DNA of 64,000 nt from Rhynchosporium graminicola (taxonomy: Eukaryota > Ascomycota > Leotiomycetes > Helotiales > Ploettnerulaceae). The translations under genes were made by a program, and so were the position numbers. The notes below the pieces were generated by a model, which searched no databases, was not told the origin of the DNA, and saw only the letters and a list, made by a program, of their open reading frames with translations. Numbering within the stretch: the first letter of the stretch is position 1; every line of letters begins with the position of its first letter. The stretch covers positions 834,015 to 898,014 of the forward strand of contig FJUW01000042.1 in assembly GCA_900074885.1 (NCBI GenBank). Direction: 5' to 3'. This document shows, piece by piece, positions 1-13,808 of the stretch.

Positions 1-528
1 GCTATTGAAGTCCAGAGTGCGGAGCCAAAATTGACAAACCCAAATGATCGACCTGCAAGCACGGATGGCGAGCAATTATCCGAACCACAAATCCAAATCC
101 CAGCAACACCCCTCATCGTTGGCAATCGTCAGCTTGGACACGAGGTAGAGGACGTCCAACAGATCACCACTAAATCTGGACTCAGCATTCAAGTCCAACC
201 TGCCACGCCAAGAGGATCTACCGCCGAGTCAAGCGTCGGAAAGAGTTCTGCAATGGAGGACAAGAATGTTAATGGCAACCCCGAGACTCAGATCAAATCT
301 CGGAAGAGACAACCATCGCCGACGCCGGATCGACCTCTTACACCAAGTTCGATGCAAGGAAAGGAGCAATCGAAGAATATCTTGAGGGCCATCTGGAGAG
401 TCATTTTCGTGGAGTGGATTGGGGGATTTATTATGCGTCTTTGGTAAGTGTTTGATCGTGCGATGTGTTTGTGTGGCATGAGAGGCTAACCTTTGAACAG
501 CAATGGTGGCAGAGGTCGCCAATCGTAA
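1..528 (+). CDS. 3' end of an unrecognised protein-coding gene (5' end outside the window)
   Basis: The reading frame is open from base 1 and continues to a splice donor at 444 (GTAAGTG). The intron is 444-500, with a GCTAAC branch site at 485-490 and acceptor ACAG. The terminal exon 501-528 adds about nine codons and ends at TAA 526-528, so the predicted protein ends in ...CNGGRGRQS. The visible part is about 156 residues. Most of it is a low-complexity, hydrophilic Ser/Pro/Thr/Gln-rich region, probably disordered. The last 35 residues contain a Trp/Phe/Ile-rich amphipathic stretch (RAIWRVIFVEWIGGFIMRL) that could be membrane-associated. I do not recognise the family. The splice structure is convincing; the function is unknown. 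Confidence 0.7.
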
Positions 529-2642
529 GCAATCTTACTTACTCAAATTGTTACTTGTCGCAGCATCCCTTTTCAAATCTTCGGAGCTTCAATGCTTCGG
601 GTTTCCCGAGACTGTATCCTGTTACGAGTGCATCTTCTTCTTCTTTCGGTAGAATGTCAGGACTCCCTCCATCGACAATACTGATAGCTGTTCCCCTCAT
701 ACAGGCTTTTCGCCGTTGGTGCTTTCGCACTCCTTGCTTCTACGCCAACGATGTATAGATTCTTCTTAGGCAGGTTGGTTGAGTCCAAGACGGGGAAAAC
801 AGTACCGTAGGGGGCACATTTGATTTTGTTAGCATTGCTGGCGGTTCTTGTTTTGACGTGTCTGCTTTTCAAAAACGAATTATGATGGATTGGTGGATGA
901 TTAATGGAAACTTGCTTCCTTGTTGATGGAAGCGAGGTGAGTTAAGAGAGGTTGAGTTGAGAGCGATTGAAATTGTTTTGGTGGTCGTGGCTCTGTATGA
1001 TATGTCGCTAGGCTGGAGTCGGTGGAGAATCAATTGAACTTTTGTATGAATTCGTCACTTCGGACTTATTTTAGTGATACTTACAGTACATCATGTGAAC
1101 TCTCGGCTTAGAGATGCCAGCGGTGGAGTGGTGGTATCATACTGAGCACGATTTCGAGGAAGCTTTCCTCGGTACCTACGTAACAGAAGTGATTCGTTCC
1201 CAGCGAGCAGACCGCTTTGGGAATTACTTCCGTTCACTCATCAACGCGAAAACTTGAGGATTACCTACCTCGTGTAAAGTATCTCCAAGTCATGATGTAA
1301 TCAACTGATGTCAATGAAATACCTGCGTCTAAATTTTTGAGGTTCTGGACTATGGAAATTCAGGTTCCACCTATTCTATAATACAACATGGTGTGATGTG
1401 TTGTGGTATGGCAGAGCCTAGCCTTGTTTGTTGGGTCCAAGCGAGAGAGAGAGACTTACTTGATAGGACGTGGAAGATGGAAGATGGAAGATGGAAGATG
1501 GTGATGCTGAAGGTCAAATAGGGAGGAGCGGAAGGTGTCAGGCAGACTTCCAAGCTAGCTAGTGGTGAGAGGAGTGGGTGGTATATCAAGAGGGTGTTGG
1601 GTAGGTAGCCTGCGATTAGGAGTGTATATTTTATGTACGTATATATATATATATATACATACGCAACTTTTTTCTTTTTATTTGGTGAACCTATTGACGA
1701 TGATACTGTTGAAATCATCGGGCCGTTTGTCTGGATCGTTACTCTTTCCATCTTCTCTCTTTGGCTTTGGCTTTTGGCTTTGTCTTTGTCCTTGTCTTGT
1801 TATTGTTGTTATTGTTGTTATTTTTCTGGGGATCCTAAACTTTCATACTGTCTAGTGATGATCTTGGTACGAACGGCGGACGGCGGACGACGGTTGACGG
1901 ACGACGTATGACGTATACTTCACGCTTGGTGTTTACTAGGCGGGATGATTTTTTGGGAGGGAGAGGGGCGGGGGATGAGGATCGAGGGGAGAGATTGGAA
2001 AGACGATTGTGTGGATGTGTTGGAGGGAGAGGATGCGGTGAGGGTGCGGAGTTGGTGTGCGGAAGATGTATGATGGATGAGATGATGGATTTGCTGTGAG
2101 TGAGTCGGGGCTTTGCTTTGGGAGAGCTGAATTCGAAGCGGTATGGTGGTGTGGTATGGTGTGGTGTGGTGGTGTGGGGAGGAAGTAGGGGATAGGGATG
2201 AAGGAGTAGAAGGGATGTGTTGGAGGGACAGAATGCAGTGAGGGTGGGGAGTTACTGAGATAAGATGGTTCCTCTCGTGGGGGAGTTTTTCTCAGAGAGC
2301 AAGATTCAGAAGGGAAGGAATAGGGAGAGGCAAATAACGGTGGGTACCTTGTTTTTCGAGCTCTTTAGTTGTGTTGTTGTCGCTTGTTTTGTTGACTTCG
2401 CTTGGAGAGTGAAGTGAGTAAGTGCAGAGAGGGATGTGGAGGATTTGGCTGGTGACAAAATCTGATGTCAATCCTTTCTGGCAGGGCTCTTGTCATGCCG
2501 CTTATAACCTTTAGTCCATATTTTATCGTTTAGGCTATTTCGTTCCTATTCTCTCCCTCTCTGGCTCTCTCTCTCTCTCTCGTGTATAGCGAAGAAAGCG
2601 GATGGCATTAGAAGAGGAACATAGCCGACCCAAGTCTCGAGT
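529..2642. other. Intergenic, simple-repeat rich
   Basis: No convincing gene. Simple repeats include a GGAAGAT array at about 1472-1501, (TA)9 at 1640-1657, a TTATTG-type array at about 1797-1823, a GGTGT-rich tract at about 2140-2180 and (CT)8 at 2565-2580. Open frames here are short and follow the repeat composition. Confidence 0.6.
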
Positions 2643-2975
2643 CTATTTTCCCGCTCCCAGCGCTCCATCAGCTTTAAATCTCAGTTTACACGAGATTGAT
2701 ACGATAAAGACCAATACAATCAAAATGGCATCAGCGGATACCAGATCTCCCCTCTGGTTCCGGAGTGTGCCAGAGCCCTTCTGGGTGTAGACTTGTAGAC
2801 GGGTTGACAATTTAGAGGAGATTCTGATGTAGGCGGAGGCGGGTTCCTTTAACAATGCCGGAGTGTAACCCGAGTACAAGAGCCCGACAGAAGAGGATAG
2901 AAGCAGATAGAGGAAATAAGAGAAATTCTCGGTCCGATCAAAGGCAGAGAGTGCTTGGCTGACGAGGGCTTCCAT
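2643..2975 (-). CDS. Possible small hypothetical protein (110 aa)
   Basis: An ATG-initiated frame of 110 codons on the minus strand. Codon choice looks coding: many C-ending codons across the first 70 residues. The N-terminal half contains a hydrophobic segment of about 20 residues (around FSYFLYLLLSSSVGLLYSG), and a second hydrophobic stretch lies near residues 82-95. No family is recognised. It stands alone, and an intron could alter the 3' half. It may be a small membrane protein or a chance frame. Confidence 0.28.
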   Translation of the reverse strand: MEALVSQALSAFDRTENFSYFLYLLLSSSVGLLYSGYTPALLKEPASAYIRISSKLSTRLQVYTQKGSGTLRNQRGDLVSADAILIVLVFIVSISCKLRFKADGALGAGK

Positions 2976-5900
2976 ATCGATTACAAGGGTGAGGAGTTAG
3001 GGGTATTTTAATACGGTATGAGACAAGTTGGGGACAGTGAAATGAATTGGGAGGCTTCGTTAGGTATTTCGCCGTCTGTTGGTCTTTGCGATGGTATATG
3101 TCATGCAGGATGGATAATGATTGATGGTTGCTAGTAGTTTTGATATTGGAGATGTGGGTTGCAACGTAGAAGCATACGGATATAAAATTAACAAAATCCG
3201 ATGTACGCGATTTCAGGTCTACTTTTAGAACTTGCCGAATACGATGACTAAATTGTATTATTTAAGGATCTGGAATTTGGAAATCTAGGCTTTAAATCTG
3301 ATCTGGCCTGTGTGCTCTATTCAGGTGGTCTGACCATGAGTTAGCCATCTTTAATTTATATATCATGTTCATCGCGATATGCATACATTATCATAGCCAA
3401 ACACTCATCGACGTCAGACCTATATGCCATTCTAATGATCTGCTATCAAGCAGGCCAAGAGATACTAGTATGTTCTTTCTGATGCACGAATAAGAAACTT
3501 AAACCTTTTGGATGTATATAAGTAAACAAATAAAATATCTTACTTTCGTAAAATTCAAAACATAGACCCCTGTGTCCCCTCTTCATATTTTCTATCTGCT
3601 AATTATGAAATGAAAAAACATTTTGTAATACGTATAAAGCGGGAGGGAGGGGGTTTGGTGTAAATAATGAGATTAGGAGAAAATGAAATGATGTTCGAAT
3701 AACAGAGCGAAGGAGATGAATTCCGATAGCGAAGTTGCTTGCTTAATGTGAGATCGAAGTCTTTTGAAATGAGAGGACTGTTGCTGGCTTGATGGATTAG
3801 AATATGATAGAATGATCTGATCGAGACGGCGAATGCAATAGTATATCAGTATTACTGTCAATGAACAAATCGTATGAAAAGCTTTCGGTTCGAGGGCGAG
3901 AGAGCTTGGCCAGGAAGTTCATATACAGTCAATCGGATGTTGGGAATATTTACTAACATCTGTCTCGTTTCTTTCATTTATACTGTTCTACCTATCTACT
4001 TGGAAAAATATTCCTGAGAACTGACGACACCTCAGTCGATATTGACATACGGACTGACTAAATAGGTAAATCCAATCCTTTTCCCGGAAATTAAATTTGT
4101 TTTCTAGCGTGTATTCTTTTGTGCGTTAATTACAGCTTTCACAAATACCTTACGTAGATATAGTTAATCGCCGGTTTACTTTTTGATAGTGCGGTTGAGA
4201 TCTTTCTCTTCCAGCTCACCTGCTGGCTCGACTTCGAGTCACGTTTTGGGAGTCTCGGCTCGACTTCCCCCGCTTAACTTGAGAAGTTCTCCACTCGGGT
4301 TCCGCCATTGCTCCCGTTGCAGCATGACGCTAAGGTTTCAGAAATACAGATCGGGAATGGTGTCGCGATTGCTCAGGACGAGGACAGGGGAGGATGTTGA
4401 TATGTGAATAGTTAGTTGTTCTTTATAGTTTCAGGAATGGATGGTATATACTCCGTACTGAAGTAGAGGTTGAAATCGTCGAAATAAAGTGGAACGAAGA
4501 GAGTCTGTAGTGGTAATTACAAGTCACTCAGCCCTACCCGGTAGTATAGTAAAAGCAGAAAAAATTAACAGAGGAAGGAAGGTTGTTGGGAGGGGCCGCT
4601 CCGGGGAGGGCTCCGGGGAGAGTCACTAGGTAGGTACGAAATCAACCTACGGAGACGAGCATAGCATCACGTAGTTAGCAGCTCAATTGACGGGCATTAT
4701 GAAGCGGACTCATGAACTTCTAAGACCATGAACTTTATACAACATTAATTCCCGACGAATCCAGCTCGTAAATCGTACGCAGGGTGAAGGCATGGTGTTC
4801 ATGCGATGGATGATGCATCAGGTACACATGTAGGAACATAGGTACCGAACTAGGTACTGTAACCCGAACCGCTGCCATCCGAGGTCCGTACTCAATACCA
4901 AACCGTCTCAATCGCATCAAACAAGGCCACCGACACGACTCACGAAGTACTGACATACAGTCCCATACATAGTAACATCGCACGATTCAACAGGTCCCTG
5001 AATCCATCCCAACGCGCATCCATCTAGACATCTTCTCCATGCCCACCTTGCTCCTTGATGCTTGCCTCGTCAAGCTTCGGGGTCGTGGTCTCGGGCCGTG
5101 TTCTGGAGATATTGTAAACACTTGAATGTTCCAACTGTCGTCCTAACTCTTGAACTTGGTACGATGCGAAAGCTTCACAAGCTTCCGTTTATGCCGTTCA
5201 CCGAATGTATCGGATGGCAAATTGAAGCTCGCCAGTCGTTCCAGCAGGTCGGCGCTCAACAGGTACGGACAAACGGAGTCCTGTATCCTGCAGAGTAAGA
5301 AGACATGATGCAAATGCACGGATGACGAGGCGTGATATACATTTTCGGAAACGGAAGGATTGAAATAGATTATGGAGATCTGGGGAGATCTCGCTTCCGA
5401 AACTGCCAGCCGAGGTGGATTGTTTACTGACTGGGCAAATCTGGAGATGATGGGGACGGTGTTTTACAGATTGGTGAATCACTTTATTCGGGACTCAGGC
5501 ATCGAAAACTCCACATTGCTGGGCGTATTCTATTACTGTGTCACATGTGGAACGAATTTCAAGACGTCTAGAAGATCCGGGGTAGTTATGGTTCAGACGA
5601 AACGGCTCAGGTAGATGCGATGAAGTTAGTTCAAAAGTCCTCTTATGGAACTCTTGTCTATAGGAGACGGGTGTTGAGTAAGTTCGGATCATAGATACCA
5701 TCTTCAAACAAGTTCACAGTTTGGAGGCTCAGGTCCTATCAGATCAGTTCGCGAATTGTGAAGCTGCTCTGACTCGAGGTGGCGAGTGAGTAGTTTTGTT
5801 TTGTAGATGCGAGGTGTTTGTTTGAAAGTGCAGTCCGATGTGATGTGATGCATGGTTGGCCTGGCCTCTTTCCAACTACCTCGCGCAGCATCATACCATG

Positions 5901-7511
5901 CCATGCCATCCTATTATCTCTCGGGAGGTTCTAAAGCAGAGTACGTTCTCATATGGCCCAAAGAAGGAGTTCATTACTTAGCTCACATGGACGAATACCA
6001 GATATGCGGACTCCCAAACTCCATACGAGGACATAACGAATATAAATAGTCACCCACTGCACAGTCCATGCCCAGAGATGTCTCGGTACCGTAGATCCTA
6101 TTACGACGCTGTCACTCGTCAGCCTCGGGCTGAAATACAGGGGATGATGGCACTTGAAACGCGACCTCGCTATCCACTAACCCGCCTGGGAGGGAACATC
6201 CATGGCTTGGAGAGTATCTGCGACAAGAACAAGACCAGAAGGACCGCGAACGCAAGTCATTGATGAGATGGGATGAGGATTCTTGTTCGGCTTCCATTCG
6301 AGGCAATTCCGCTGGCTTTACCGGCTTTGCATTACTAATGTTGCAAGTATCCTCCCGGTCACTACCTATGAAAATCCTCTGATCTCCGGATCTGCTTACC
6401 ATGCCCTGAATATTCCCCTCAAACCGGCCAGCCTTCCTTACACTTTTATACATTCTTTGGGAAGCTAGTCGACATCCATCTGACCAGTCGGTCCTCTCCT
6501 TCTACTGGTTTCCTTCCGATTTTCTGTTGAGGTAGAATGGTTAGATCGACCACCTGGAATGATCCATCCCATCTATCCCTACCCATATCCATCCATCCTT
6601 CGTTCGGTTACCCACGATCTGCCTGTTCGTTCTGTTGCAATAATAATACATCCGCAACACAACACAGGCACAAGCGAGAAGTTGTTCCCAAACCAAACTA
6701 GCCCAGCCAGCCAGCCAGCCAGCCAACCAGCCAACCAGGCCTGCCCTCGATGGGAGTGGTACCATCGTACCACGCTAGAAACCCCCCCCGACCCACTTGT
6801 TCACGATTATTCCTTGACCCCTTCCTCTCAAACCCTATCCTCACTTATCCTCATCAGCTCTCCTACTTCAAAAGCTCTCCTCCTCCTCCTCCACCCTCCA
6901 ACCCGCTCCTACCAACCCACTCCACTTCCTTCCTTTCTATCGATCGCTGATATCCATCTCGATATCCCCATCGTCAATCTTCGATTTCCTGTATTAATGA
7001 TCACCGTCTGCATGTTGGCCAGTCAAGCATCAACAACCACATCAACAACCCCTTTCAGTGTCTCCTGGAAACTCTAATCACGGCAACTCGACTTCGATCT
7101 CCCCGTCTCAGCGAACTCCCCTTTGCAGTCGACCCCATCACATCACATCACATCACATCACATCACATCGCCTTTACTCATCATCAACTGTCTGCAGACT
7201 ATCATTTCGAGTGCTACACAGGATTACCGTCACCTTCGGTATCTCATTCTTTCTATTCGATCTTCTGCGCCGTCATCGATTGACCTCACGGCCCTTTTTT
7301 AATAGATCAGACCTTCGTCGGGAACTTCTAACACACGAAGCGTCAAATCCCACAATCCTTCACCCTCCGTGGCAGAATCATCCATCTCGATAGATTCGAC
7401 CCATTTACGTCGATTCCCGAATCTTGTCATTGACTTGACAGATACATTCGAACCAATTCCCACCATCTCTTGTGCCAGACTCGAGAGATCTTTGGTGGAC
7501 GAATAATCATA
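2976..7511. other. Long intergenic region and probable 5' UTR/promoter of the PUF gene
   Basis: I see no recognisable gene in this 4.5 kb. Features are an AGCC array at about 6703-6738, a CT-rich stretch from about 6800 to 7500 and a (CATCA)7 array at about 7136-7169. The CT-rich stretch resembles a long fungal promoter/5' leader and leads to the ATG at 7512. Confidence 0.55.
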
Positions 7512-10500
7512 ATGTCATCTGCGAGATCTGAACACCTCACTCTTGGATATCTTCCTCCACGTTCAGGAAATTCTACTGCCACCAACTCTCCTACAGAACC
7601 CTCCAGCGGAAACGCACTTCGATCTCCTTTTGGTTTACCAGGTAGTTTGAATTCAGCAGGCAAGATGGCCAACAACACACGATCGGGGGCAGGCTCTCCA
7701 TCGCATGAGCTGAGTGGTAGATTGTTCTCATCGAAGAGGTGGGTAATCCGTTCGATTTGGTGGAATTTGCTAATCAAAACAGAGCACGAGAGATCCACTC
7801 ACAAGAAGGTCTGCCAGTGAGCGTTTGGGGACCACCAACCAGTGGAAACTCGACCCCTCTGCGTGAAAATATCCCCGAATCGCCCACCGATGGCTTCCCT
7901 GACTTCGCGCCACTTCCAACCCCCGAAAGTCTCCCAGGTACTGCTAGAAGAGCCAGAGCTGGTACTGTTCCATCTCGATTCTCTCCAGGCGGTGCTACCA
8001 ATGGTGCTGTGCCGACTCTCTCGGCAAAGTCTTCCAGACCAACACCATCTCAATCTCCTTACCAAGCTCCGTCACCAGCATCGATTAGTGAAATCCCAGA
8101 GCATAACTCCACAACCAGCAACGCAGCTCTTCTCATGCGACTACGTGCAGGATCTATGCCACAACGAAGTCAGTTCTCCAATGGTGCTGGACCATTCGGA
8201 CCATCGGTATTTTCTACAAACTGGGCTTCGGGCAGGGAGCGTTCATCCACACTGGCTAGCATTGCAAGCGCAGGCTCGAACAATCCAAGCTCCCCAGCAC
8301 AATCGGCATTTTCAAGAGAGGGGACTGGTGAAACCGATATGCAGATGAGAACTTTAGATTATCTGGGATTGGCAGACACCCCGCAACCACCACGAGCTCA
8401 GCTGGCAAATCCCTTCCTCGCGAATATTGCAGATATCAACAAGAACAGATTCCGATCATACTCTGTGAATGCAAAGGAGAAGTATGCCGAGGAGGAAGAG
8501 GAGGAGTATGCCGGGAATATGACGCCATATGAACAACAAGCTCAACTACACATGCAGCTTGCTGCTACAAATGCCGCCATTGCACAACACAATCTTGCCG
8601 TTCAAGCCTTTGCCAATCAAGCTTCCGTCAACCGACCCAGAGCTAGAACTGCAGGTGTTCTTGAATCCCCTACATCTCGTCTCATGAAGCAATACTACCC
8701 ATCGGCTTCCCGACTTGATAAAAGCATTAACGCGTCGGATTTGGGTATGTCTGAATCTGGGGAATACGATGATCTTCCAACTGCCGTCGCTGCCATGACT
8801 CTTGGCAGATCAAACAGCAGAAATGATCAACTCAACCCAGACGATAACCTGGAAGGACCTACTAGAGCTCTATGGCTCGGAAGCATTCCTCCTTCTACCA
8901 CTGTTTCAACGTTGATGGAAATGTTCAAGGCACACGGTCCCATCATCTCTGCTCGTGTCCTTACCCACAAGAACTGTGGTTTCGTCAATTACGAGCGTCT
9001 TGAGAGTGCAATGTCTGCCAAGCAATTGATGAATGGAACCGAGATCTTCCCTGGAGCTGGACCTGTCCGGATCAACTTTGCAAAGCCACCTTCTCCTTCT
9101 GGTACTCCTGGTCCTGATGGAACATTCCCTTCACCAAGCCCAGATCCGTTCAAGGAAAATGGTGATGCTGGTATCATTTCCAGACCTGGAACTGCTCCAT
9201 TGACCATCCCAGCCCTTCCAGACATGAAATCGGAGATTTTGAAGATTGTCTCTGAATTTGGTGCTGGTCAAGACGACAAGATCAAGATCACACACAGTCT
9301 TGAACGTGCCATCGGTTTCCAAGGATATCAATCCGAAATCCCCAGCATCTCCGAGCCGTCCCACAACAGAATCCATGACGCTCCCAAGCTACGCGATATT
9401 AGAAAGCGAATTGATAACCAGAGCTGGTCACAAGCCGAGATTGAGAATATCGCTTCTGAGATGCTCCCAGAGATTGCAGAGCTGTCTTCTGATTATCTTG
9501 GAAACACTGTCGTTCAGAAATTGTTCGAGCATTGTTCCGATGATATGAGGGATGCCATGTTGGCTGAGATTGCTCCTCATATGGCTGAGATTGGTGTTCA
9601 TAAGAATGGTACATGGGCTGCTCAGAAAATCATAGAGACCTGTGTAAGTTTTTGAGGTTTCCCTTTCACTTTCCAATGTCTCGAGATGACCTTGAGATAT
9701 GTCTTGTTGTTTCCACCCATCCCAGAGACAAATCGCTAATCCCCATCGTGCAGAAATCACCAGCACAAATGAACCTGATCATGAAGCATCTCCAGCCATA
9801 CACTGTTCCGCTCTTCCTCGACCAATACGGCAACTATGTCCTTCAATGCTGCTTGAAGTTTGGATCTCCATACAATGATTTCATCTTCGAGTCAATGCTC
9901 AGTCAAATGTGGGAAATTGCCCAAGGACGATATGGTGCCAGAGCTATGAGAGCTTGTCTTGAAAGTCACCACTCCACCAAGGAACAGCAAAGAATGCTTG
10001 CCGCCGCTATCGCTCTTCACAGCGTCCAGTTGGCTACTAACGCAAACGGTGCTCTACTTCTCACTTGGTTCCTCGATACCTGCACATTTCCTCAACGCCG
10101 TACAGTACTTGCACCTCAGCTCGTACCCAACCTTGTTCATCTCTGCACCCACAAAGTTGCCTACCTTACTGTACTCAAAGTCATCAACCAAAAGCTCGAG
10201 GCTGATGCCCGGGATACCATCCTTCAATCGCTGTTCCTTTCCCAAAACGATGAAACCCTTGAGGCGATTCTATCCGACCATGCTTGTGGTGCCACTTTGA
10301 TCTTCAAGGTCCTGACTACTCCGTTCTTCGACGAGGCGATCCGATCAGATGTCGTTGAGAATGTTCGCAACGTTTTGATTAGACTCAAGGCTCAACCAGC
10401 ACAAGGCTACAAGAGATTGATGGATGAGGTTGGACTCTCTACCCGAAATGGTAGTCAAGGACCCCGTGAGCAGTCCAGCCATTCAAATGACCGTCAAAGG

Positions 10501-11028
10501 CCCGGATCAAACCACAGCCAAGTTCATGCTCCTCCTCAATACGGCAACCAATTCTACCCTCAAATGCCCGGATATGATATGGGCATGCAAAGAACCGACA
10601 GTGGAGATTCGAATCTCCCCTACCCAGCCTATGGTCAAGTTTTCAACCCCGCCGTCATTCCTCCAATCAACATGCAACAGCTCAAGTACCAACAATCGCT
10701 TCTTGCTCGCGCGGCTCCTCCAATGGGCAATTTCTACCCTACTATGCAGTCCGGATTCGGATATAACGGTGGTCTGGTGGGTGAGGGTTACCGCAATCCA
10801 ATTCAACCACCGCAGCCACAGATGAATGGGAGTCCTATGCAGCTTGGTGGTGTCTTTGCGCCGCCCGGGTTTGGGAGCGTGGGAGCTTATGGTGGATATG
10901 GAATGCAAGGGATTCAGGGCATGGGATACATGCAACAGGAGCAGCAGGTCAATTCTAGACGTGGAAGGGTAAGTCATGTCCCAGAAGTGTTGAGCCATTG
11001 AAAAATGCTAACTGTATTACAGAGATGA
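7512..11028 (+). CDS. RRM and Pumilio (PUF) repeat RNA-binding protein, JSN1/Puf1 type
   Basis: Exons 7512-7738, 7783-9643, 9754-10968 and 11023-11028 join to 1102 codons, close to the roughly 1,090 residues of yeast Jsn1/Puf1. Introns are 44, 110 and 54 nt with clear branch sites (TGCTAAT near 7769, TGCTAAC near 11006). The first 430 residues are Ser/Pro/Asn-rich and low in complexity. An RRM follows at about 436-512, with an RNP2-like ALWLGSIP and an RNP1-like CGFVNYER. PUF repeats span about 612-925; QKLFEHCS, NGTWAAQKIIETC and YGNYVLQCCLKFG match repeat cores. The tail is Gln/Pro/Gly/Met-rich. PUF proteins bind UGUA-type elements in mRNA 3' UTRs and affect decay, localisation and translation; the RRM-PUF subgroup includes yeast Jsn1, linked to mitochondrial and Arp2/3 functions. 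The last exon codes only for Arg plus stop. Family assignment is firm; targets are unknown. Confidence 0.94.
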
Positions 11029-13808
11029 TTCATTAGTGTATTGCTTATGATTACAAAGGAGTTTCTTTCGGAAATACGGTTGTTTATGTGGGATTTTTCG
11101 TCTGCATGCAGTGATTTGTGAAAATAAAAAGCTACAATCACACTGGGCTGTTGGTTGCGAGTTTATGTTTTGTGTATATTTTGACAAAAAGCTGCTGGAC
11201 TGGTCCGGTGTGTTGTATCTGAAGACTTCGAGGGAAGTGTGGAAGATTGGATGGTCTGGGATGTGGATGTGGAGGGTGGTCAGCGAGGATAGGAGGCAGA
11301 TAGATGGTAGCGATATGAAAAGATCATGAAATGCACTTTGAGACATTAGTTGAGTGAAAACTTGGCTGAGCAAATTCCTTGCCGGCGAAAGGAAAAGGTG
11401 TATGAATGAAGATCTGTAACTCGATTCTCGAAGTCAGGAAAATATCGTAGGACATGTATGCTCAAGATGCTTGTGAAATGTTGTACAACTCTTGTATTTG
11501 ATGGTGGCTGGAGGAACTCAAACTGGGCATATTCATTCACTCACGTTCGGCGAAGACGCGACAGTAGAATCTGCCTAGGTAGGTAGGTGGGTCGGTAGGT
11601 TATCAAAATCAATCACATCTTTCTTTGCCTGGCTAGGACGTACAGTGTGTGTGTGTGTACCTTACGTGAGATCACGCTTTGACATTTAAAGTCACGACAA
11701 TACATACCTCACGCAGGAACCGTGGGAGAGGAAGTGCGTGAGGAGATGCTTGGACGTCACATCGTCGGATGGGGGGAGACCAGGGGAGGGTGGGTGATGG
11801 CTTTTGGTGGAGTTGATGAAGATGAGGTGAGATGAGGTGGGATGAGGTGAGACGAGTATGATTTTGATGCTGTTTATGATGTTGGATTCTTGGAAGAGGG
11901 CGGAGAGGCCGAAGAGCGATTTCTGGGTGTTGCGAGTGGTGGGAGGTAGTTTGGATGGTTGGTTGGTTGGTTGGATGGAGGGAGGGAGGGATGGATGGAT
12001 GTCTCCCTGTATGTATAACGCCAACTGGCCCTGATGTTGAATTCCGTGTAGGTAGAAGAGAAACAAAGCAGAGATAGGAGATCGCTGTGTGTGTATGTGT
12101 GGCGTGAAGGCCAACTAACTGACTTCCGAGACCTTTTTTTGATACAGACGGACATGTTTTTTTTTTTCTTGTCATGGAAAAGGATCAAGGCTCGAAAATT
12201 CCAAGCTGATTTACCCATGTACAAACGTGGACGCGCATCTTTGTCTCGCGGCTTGCTCGTGTCACCGATGAGTGGTTCCGGCTGGCTGTGGGTTATTTCC
12301 AAAGTGGTGATTTACCTCGGATTCCCTACACATCTTACGCTGAGGACTTGCAAGGACTTTTTGCCTTCAAGTAGCGGAAGCTGGGGATTTTTAGTGATCT
12401 TCATGAAGTATGATCAACGTTATTACGAGTAGTGATTGGTACCTGCTTGTAGATATTGAACCCAAACTCAAATGTTCCCCATGGCCTCGAGTTTTCTAGA
12501 AAGCTAATCTGGCGTGCCTCACTCAGCCACTATGCTTCCTTCCATGCTGTCATATAAAACACGATATACGCATCGTCGCGAAGTAGAATGATGCGACCTC
12601 GAAGGCAGAATATGAGGCTCTTCGCATTATTATATCAGTGCCGCAGGTAGGATAGTAGGTAAACAGAGGTTAGATTTCCCTACTTGAAGCTTGTTATCTT
12701 TTTTAATGTAAACCAGTCTCTCTCCTCGTTGGAATAGTATATAAGTTTACCTACCTCTCTCTCCTTACTCGAGAGATGGCTGATACTTGTATCTGTGAAG
12801 GATCTTCTCATCTCATCTTGGATGTACATGTTTTGTTGATCAAGGACATGTCGCGCTCTTTCCTCGGGATCGTCTTGTTTGATTAGACGAGATATCTACT
12901 TTCCTCTAATGTCTGATGTTTGCTGAGCAATTCTTAGATGCCATACTCTCTATATTAATATGAATCAAGGTGCTGAATTTGCTATTTCTACATCTAGTAG
13001 CTAGCCGTACCTAGATTTCCACTCTTCTACACAGGAAGGTATGCATGCATCTAGAAGCGTTGAGGCATGCAACGCAGTGTTTCATAAAACGTCGAGGCAT
13101 GGTAAATGTACGGCTATTAGAATTGAGCTGAGGCTGAAGAGTTTGTGTATATTAGGAGCAGTGATGATCTATCTATTTATGGCTCCATTCTATTCTATTG
13201 CTTTCCCACCACAGGGCATTCTACCCATGTGTTCGATTCCCAAGCTGATTGTGAAACCATCAAGTTGCGTCGATGGACTAAGTTAAGGAAGCTCTTGGGC
13301 GAGATGATTAGAAGAGGTATGTATATCTCTATACCATTCTCCCTTTTCACCTTCCGCTTCGTTCTTCATTCACCCCTCCATTCATGTCTGCCCCTCTGGT
13401 AATTTAAAGTTTCTTTCAGGTTTCCTGGCCAAGATAGCATGATAGCTGAACTGACGAGTGATGAGATCGGATGCGTAGTGTGATGTAATGGGATGGCTGA
13501 ATCGTCTTCGAACCCTGCAACTGTTAGATGCTTGTTCGGTGATTGTCAAGTAGGATGACATACCAGTTTAGTCCCAGATCTCAGCGTGTTCCGGAAATCT
13601 ACACATCCCATCCTGTATCATTTCATTTCATCTCTCCCACCTCCCCCTGCAGAAGATTTCGCTAATCCGAAAATCAACCATCCATCAGTCTTTTATTCTA
13701 CATTCCGTCCTTCACCCTCCCCCACCCCTCTCTCTCTTCTTCTCCTCTAGCATCACATCCCCAAATCATCTATCAATCAACTCCCTTCCTCCCTCCCTAT
13801 TCTCTCCC
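11029..13808. other. Intergenic region
   Basis: No gene can be supported. It includes the 3' UTR of the PUF gene, a GGTA-type array at about 11576-11600, (GT)n at about 11647-11657, GGTT/GGAT/GGGA arrays at about 11955-12000 and a poly-T run near 12158-12168. Short frames on both strands look like shadows of simple sequence. Confidence 0.5.

Noticed and set aside
6541..7077. Frames of up to 172 codons on both strands upstream of the PUF gene
   Set aside because: Composition follows AGCC and CT-rich simple repeats; this is best read as promoter and 5' leader.
13226..13240. GTTCGATTCCC, like a tRNA B box
   Set aside because: No A box at the right distance upstream and no cloverleaf-like flanks.
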